A DNA stretch of 12,883 nucleotides, taken from the NCBI GenBank assembly GCA_015501055.1, contig JADNYV010000919.1:1-12883 (forward strand). The letters run 5' to 3'. Source of the DNA: Mucidula mucida. Lineage: Eukaryota; Basidiomycota; Agaricomycetes; Agaricales; Physalacriaceae. Under the pieces are notes generated by a model. The model was given only the letters and a program-made list of their open reading frames with translations. It was not told where the DNA came from and ran no database searches. The position numbers and the translations under genes are program-made. Below are positions 7,913-12,883 of this stretch, piece by piece. How positions within the stretch are numbered: position 1 is the stretch's first letter; each line of letters begins with the position of its first letter.

Positions 7913-8607
7913 TTAAACCTAAACCCGGCGTGTTAGTAGTTGCGCCCCGTTGCAAGGGAATACTTTAGAGACTCACTTTAGTGTTCTGGACGACGCGCTT
8001 CCTGCGTCGAGGAGGTGGTGACAATGGGGTGATGTACGCTTCCAGCGGAAGCGACAAACGCGATTCAGTCGGAGGGGTCTCCGGCCCCCTGCTCTGATCA
8101 TGGGTGGGATATGGGTCCGCCACGGTGACTGGAACCAAAGACTCAGAGATCGGACGAGGCGGGATTGTTGGCATCAATTCCTCGATGCGTTCAGCAGAGA
8201 GGATAGGTCGCAGACCAGTCCACTTTGGCTGCGGCTGAATGCGTCCGTCAGCCTTGGGGTATTGCGTGATAGAAGCGTTTACTCACCTCTGACGAGTCGA
8301 CTTGAATCATCGTCGCAGTATCCGAGATGATAGTGTTCGTCGCAGTCGACGGAAAGAGGCTGGGGTTACGCGTGCTGACGATAGTCCCATCCGAATCGGA
8401 CGCAATCACCGACGACGTGTCTGAGCATGTACACGCGGCGAGGATGTTGCGCAAGAAGCGACGCGTTTTGGACCCCAAATTCCATTTCGTGGATCGTCTT
8501 TTCTTGATGAAGAGGCGCCTCCTCTTGGTTGAAAGCTTGAAGGGATTGGATATCGTGAGGTGCACGGGGTGGACGCGAGGGCGGCGAAGGCGAAGGCAGC
8601 AAAACAT
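7913..8607 (-). CDS. Hypothetical Arg/Lys-rich protein, about 194 residues
   Basis: Unrecognised. The gene model has three exons: 8607-8287, 8234-7977 and 7918-7913. Introns are 8286-8235 (GTGAGT to ATTCAG, phase 0) and 7976-7919 (GTGAGT to TTTAG, with a CTAAC branch site). The last exon adds only Val and the stop. Without the last splice, the frame would end at 7965. The N-terminal half has basic clusters (KRRRLFIKKRRSTK) that resemble nuclear-localisation signals. The middle is Ser/Thr-rich, and the C-terminal half is Pro-rich and ends with RRRKR. This looks like a low-complexity, partly disordered protein. I chose ATG 8607, but an in-frame start at 8697 would add 30 residues. The supported splices argue for a real gene. 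No catalytic motif is visible. Confidence 0.5.
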
Positions 8608-9599
8608 GGCTGGGGTTTTCAGATTGGCGACGCAGCACCTCCAGTTAAATAGTGCGAGTGGCATCCGGTCCACTTGACGGTTTGGTGAACAATGCATTGT
8701 CGGGTGGACAATTCTCGCGATCGCAGTGTGGACTTTTTGTCGGCGGGGGCCAAAGCCCTTTGTTCACTTTGTCGGTTACCATAAACAGCGTAACCTCGTG
8801 GTCAGAGCGTGGTGGGGTTTGGACCTGCCATTGTCACGGTGCAAACGGCTGCTCATTGTCGGCCAGATTAGGTAGTTTGAGTGTATCGCAGGGCCAAGAG
8901 TGGTAAGTTTCCGGGGCAGCGTCCTCATGTACAATAATCTTTAGACGAGCGTTGTCCAATAATGGTCCAGCATCCTACAAGGAGAATGAAAACTTTTGAT
9001 GAATCAAAGGCCTGTCTCAAAAAGCCACGAGGGGAGGCAGGGCGTTTCAGCCAAAGTTCATTTCCGATTGTCCAGACGATGTAACAAGATTTTTCTTTCG
9101 GAGAGTAATGTTCCAGGCGCAAAGAGCGGTGCTGACGTTGCTCGATGACGGTCAATCGTAAGCGCAAACTCTGGCTGCGCCACACTGCGGCGAATAAACG
9201 GCTTCGTAAGCAATCGGAGCCGAACACGATTTACTTTAGGTCTTACGCCACATGTCGCGTTCCCCAGGCAGGCGTCTCGAGGTTAGACCACAGTTGTTTA
9301 GCCAGCGTATTTAGAGACTGAAGTTTGGTAGCCTTGAATTTGGTGCCCAGTTTGTGCCCAGAGCTTTATGCTTTACGGGTCATCGGTCCGATAGCCTGCA
9401 TCTACGCCTGCAACGACAAACACAGCCCAATAAACTGTCCTCCCATTGAACGTCCTCCATCCTGTATTTCTGTAAGGCAGCTGGTAAGAAAATTGTCCAA
9501 CTGTCGCGACTGGTCGTGTTTTGATACGGTTGATAGAAAGGAGAAGATACGAAACGGGAACAGTAACAGTTGCCCGCAGTCACTGTGATCCATCATCCC
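8608..9599. other. Long stretch with no convincing gene
   Basis: Only short unrelated frames occur on both strands (for example 8652-8906 plus and 8925-9227 minus), with no recognisable motif and no supported splices. It presumably holds the promoters of the minus-strand hypothetical gene and the plus-strand fucosyltransferase-like gene. I see no repeat or RNA gene here. Confidence 0.5.
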
Positions 9600-11186
9600 A
9601 TGGACTTGTTTCGCTCCCTTTACGGCGGATTATTGTCTATACGAAAGTCGCGACATTACGAGCCATTACCGAATGAAGTGTACGAACTCCCGACGATAAA
9701 CTCATCCCAGCCATCCAATCGATTCAGACGGAAACCTCTGACTATCGTTACGCGTTGGCTCACTTCCCCCATATTCCGCCGCGTCCTTTTCGTGCTGATT
9801 CTCCTTCCTACGACATATATCCTCAGCGGTGGTATACCCCCCTCATACTCTGACATCAAACAATTCGAGAAGAACCTCCCGCACACCGGACGTCGCGACG
9901 ATACCTGCGTTTCGAGGGCACGTTATGGGGACTGGGTCTCAATAATATCCTACAGGAGCAGTACGTCCTCGTATCTCAATCCAAGCCAACGCTTAGCTAA
10001 TTCATGCATAGACTATTACTGTCGTACATTGCCTACGCGAGCAACCGTTCCTTCGTGTTCAGCGACTACTTGGTCCCACATTCCCTTCCTTACACACTCT
10101 ACGACTGGGCTTTGAGGCCGACGCACATGCCATTAAACACCTTCATGTCAGGACCGACGGCTGGTGGAGATATGCCGTCTATATCGCTCACTCAGGACGT
10201 GTTTGACAAGGCGAAAGCATCGGGCAACCCGTGCCGTACGATCTCCGCGCAGTGCACATATCACACTTCGACTCGGTGTGCCCTAAAAGCAAGCGGATGC
10301 AGCTGAGCTCAACTGCGGAAGCAAGGCTGAGCGACGATTCGTTGGAAGGAGATGCGCTCCTCAACACCTGGGTCGACTGGCTTTCCAATGTAGCCGACGA
10401 GCCCTGCGTTGTCGTCGACTTCTCCAAGAAGCCCGTGTTCGACCATATGTTCGCCCCTCTGTTTACCTTCTTTTCGCGTACTGACGTTATCAGCCAGGCT
10501 CTTCGGTTCAGAGCGCGTCATCTCCATGTACCCTCTCCTAGCCTCAACACCCATCCTCAAAGACTTTAAATGGGCCCCCTTAGTCCAAGGCGCCGTAGAT
10601 CGCAACATGGCTGGGATCGAGAAACCAGCCGACGCGACGAGCAACCTCATCCCCGGTCTAGTTGCTGTCCACCTCCGGCGCGGTGACTACGACGGGCACT
10701 GTCGCTACCTCGTCAAATTGAGCGTCAGATACCAAGGCATGAACCGATACCCGGGCATCGTCGACCGTTTTGACCCCTACGACTTTGAGCCGTCGGGATC
10801 CAACGAAGCCAAGCTCGACCATTACCTCAAGCATTGTCTTCCCGATATACCTCAGATCGTTCACCGTCTCCGAGAGATGCGCGCGCAGAACCCAAGTCTG
10901 TCACTTACAAAAGTGTATCTCTTGTCGAACGGGCGCCGCTGGTGGGCTGGACGATCTTTGGACGGAGTTGAAGAAGGATGGGTGGGCACCTGTAGAGGAG
11001 GGCGTCGCGAGCAGTCAAGATCTAGTGTTGACGGGTGCCGAGAGCTACGTCAGCGGGGCGATAGATATGGCCATTGCAGAACAGGCGGAGCTGTTCATTG
11101 GAAATGGGTTTTCGAGTTTGTCTGGGAATATCATAATGTTCAGAATGGCGAAAGGCGTCGATATCGCGTTTAACCGTTTCTTATAA
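9600..11186 (+). CDS. O-fucosyltransferase-like type II membrane protein, three frame slips
   Basis: Probable Golgi or ER glycosyltransferase of the GDP-fucose O-fucosyltransferase-like group found widely in Agaricomycetes. ATG 9600 opens a cytosolic tail with a basic stretch, a single membrane anchor at about residues 62-76 ([14 protein letters not shown]), then a lumenal domain. Key motifs are [12 protein letters not shown], the nucleotide-sugar motif [12 protein letters not shown], and the C-terminal block [20 protein letters not shown]. Introns are at 9961-10011 and 10449-10497. The frame slips by one base near 9880-9900, near 10215 (before IGQPVPYDL) and near 10934 (extra base after LLSNG). 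Allowing for these, the exons give 495 residues, ending at TAA 11184-11186. The slips lie in otherwise well-conserved coding sequence, so base-calling error is likelier than decay. Donor and acceptor are inferred from family resemblance only. Confidence 0.6.
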
Positions 11187-11345
11187 CACTCGTGCTTACT
11201 ACGTATATTTGTCGTGTATAATTTACACTATTAGCTCTTGCATACTTCGATTGACAATGCATTCGCGAGATATGAAATCACATAAAATGCATGGTATAGC
11301 TAATCTACATTGTCTTTGATGATCATCCTGCTTTAAATACACAAG
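11187..11345. other. Intergenic, AT-rich
   Basis: The 3' flank of the fucosyltransferase-like gene and of the possible minus-strand dehydrogenase remnant. No gene or repeat seen. Confidence 0.5.
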
Positions 11346-11445
11346 TCATGGCTTGATGGCAATCTTGAGAGCTCCCCTGCTGTTCATTTTTGTCCAATGC
11401 GGCCTGGAAGTTGTCCAGTTTGAAGGTGTCATTGACCAGACGTTA
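11346..11445 (-). pseudogene. Possible C-terminal remnant of an MDR-type alcohol/polyol dehydrogenase
   Basis: On the minus strand, the frame reading NDTFKLDNFQAALDKNEQQG, followed after a one-base slip by ALKIAIKP and a TGA at 11348-11346, resembles the extreme C-terminus of zinc-type medium-chain dehydrogenases (a 'F-x-KALD...G-K-x-x-I' ending). Upstream the same frame meets a TAA within about 30 bases. The rest of the enzyme, with its Rossmann GxGxxG and zinc ligands, is not visible as far as I can read. The resemblance is short, so this is a weak call. A longer minus-strand frame at 11462-11785 might belong with it but shows no motif I recognise. Confidence 0.3.
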
Positions 11446-12242
11446 GCTGAGTTGAACTTGTTCAGCACAATATAAGACTTCGGTCCAAGTTTGGATTCAA
11501 ATAGAAATGGTGATACAATCGCCTATCCTTGATTGATGTAGGACGTGCTGAGGGTAAACCAGCATTACGAACGAAGGCTGCATAGACCTTACACGCAGTC
11601 GTGATTCCAGAGCTCAGAGGTATGAAAGTTTCGATTGAGCACTGGAGGGGGGCTTCAGTGTTCAACGACTTGAGGAGTACGTTCCACGTTGCGCCACGCC
11701 ACATGGTGGAGGCAACTACACCGTTGAGAGAGACAAAAGCAACAAAAGGAGAATTCAGAGTTATCTGGCAGCAGAGGACTGACAACTACCCTGGCTTCGC
11801 CGTCAGCAAAAGGAGTGTGGTCCGGTGGTCTCCTTTGTTGTCAAATTCATTGTGAAGATAGACCTTGAAAATCGTACACCACGGAGGAGGAGATTTCTGG
11901 CTGCGCCGAAAAAAGGAGGAGCGGTCGAGACAGTCTGAAAGCAGAAATGCGATCGGAAAGGAACTCCCGTGACTCGGGTAACGGCGAACGTGGCGCCGCC
12001 ATCTTCTCTCCTAGACTATCGTTCCTGCTTTTCTCTCTGTGCGTTTCTAGCCCTGAAGACATTTTTGTCCTAGTCACCGGAGTCTCAGTACCTAACAGCA
12101 CTGTCGCTCTTGATTTCATCACTGCCGAGACAGACCTATCTTACCATATCTCAATACCCTCCTCAATGTGCCATATCCACTGAGGCGTGTTGAGAAAGTT
12201 CTTTCCATCGACCTTCTGGCCTGAGATTCCTCGGACATCAAC
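11446..12242. other. Mostly non-coding stretch before the kinase gene
   Basis: No convincing gene. A minus-strand frame at 11462-11785 has no recognised motif. The part from about 11990 to 12060 is pyrimidine-rich and suits a promoter for the kinase gene starting at 12243. No repeat or RNA gene seen. Confidence 0.45.
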
Positions 12243-12883
12243 ATGTCTTCGTTTGCTACTGGCATGGACCATTTTTACTTTGAAAGCGACGACAACAATG
12301 TTGAGGATATTCCGTCCAGTACCGCCCTGGTGGACTTCATCCCGTACGTATAGGAGATCTCTATGGTACCACACATCACGATATCGCATTCTCTACAAGC
12401 TTGGCTGTGGCGGGTACGGTACCGTGTGGTTGGCCCACGACCTCGAAGGCCCAAGGTTGGTCCATACACACCTTAGTAGTTCAATCACTCATGTTTCTCT
12501 AGTCGTTTCGTCGCCTTGAAAATCCTTATCGCCGAAGCCACTGCTACCAGGCACGAAGTCCAAGCATTGGTTCACCTATCCAGCGACGACTCGCCTGCTC
12601 ATCCTGGTCGCGAACACGTTGTACAATTACTCGATCACTTCCAAATTCATGGGCCCAACGGCACCCATGATGTCGTCGTCACGGAAGTTCTCTGTCCATT
12701 GCTTTCGATGAAGGGTCTCCCGATTTTCGAGCGGATGAAAAGAGCTTTCTGCCAACAAACCATACTGGGAGTAGCGTACCTTCATTCTCGAGGTGTCGCA
12801 CATGGAGGTACTAGGAACTTGTTTGATTTTCATATCTGAAATCCTCATTCATCTCTGTATATAGACCTCCATATCGCAACCTG
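12243..12883 (+). CDS. SRPK-like serine/threonine protein kinase, N-terminal part (runs off the window)
   Basis: Protein kinase N-lobe and start of the catalytic loop. Visible motifs are the glycine loop KLGCGGYGTVWLAHD, the ATP-binding Lys in VALKIL, a Glu in HEVQAL as helix-C candidate, and the catalytic Asp in the VAHGDLHI loop. The HGDLH form and the long insert with HPGREHVVQLLDHF are typical of the many SRPK-like kinases of basidiomycetes. Introns are at 12456-12502 and 12808-12864. The link from the ATG at 12243 to the glycine loop is unclear: the starting frame hits TAG at 12351, while a GDLY-like stretch and RYRILYK follow in other frames. One or two one-base slips, or an unplaced intron, are needed. 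The C-lobe is outside the window, so activity and substrate cannot be judged. Confidence 0.6.

Noticed and set aside
8652..9227. Frames of 75-100 codons on both strands as genes
   Set aside because: No motif, no plausible start context and no supporting splice sites. Their composition looks random.

Overview
The window reads as nuclear DNA of a filamentous basidiomycete, probably a wood- or litter-decaying Agaricomycete. The grounds are genes packed with 45-63 bp GT-AG introns with CTRAY-like branch sites, a secreted copper-radical (glyoxal) oxidase, a fungal O-fucosyltransferase-like membrane enzyme, an SRPK-like kinase, and a Tad-like LINE fragment with an RNase H domain.

Bases 1-7717 form one giant inverted repeat. 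The left arm (1-3867) is the reverse complement of the right arm (3876-7717), with an 8-base spacer at 3868-3875. Reading outward from the centre, each arm holds a 5'-truncated LINE end (RNase H C-terminus, 3' UTR with a hairpin, poly(A)), a promoter of about 0.3 kb with a TATA box, and a 12-intron glyoxal oxidase gene transcribed away from the centre. The repeat reaches base 1, so it may continue left of the window.

The two arms differ by well over thirty small events, nearly all 1-4 base indels, in patches between stretches of about 300 bases of identity. The LINE part is almost perfect. Frame breaks in one glyoxal oxidase copy are mostly repaired by the other. Similar isolated one-base frame slips occur in the single-copy genes to the right. 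I infer uncorrected long-read errors, so the palindrome may be a fold-back read or assembly artefact. A real inverted duplication is not excluded.

Bases 7718-12883 are single copy here: a small Arg/Lys-rich hypothetical gene on the minus strand (7913-8607), about 1 kb without a convincing gene, an O-fucosyltransferase-like type II membrane protein on the plus strand (9600-11186), a possible degraded dehydrogenase tail on the minus strand (about 11346-11445), and the 5' half of an SRPK-like protein kinase on the plus strand running off the right edge (12243-12883). These genes do not form an evident pathway. I see no CRISPR, tRNA, rRNA or prokaryotic operon structure, and no convincing novel defence or biosynthetic system. 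The palindrome is the notable object.
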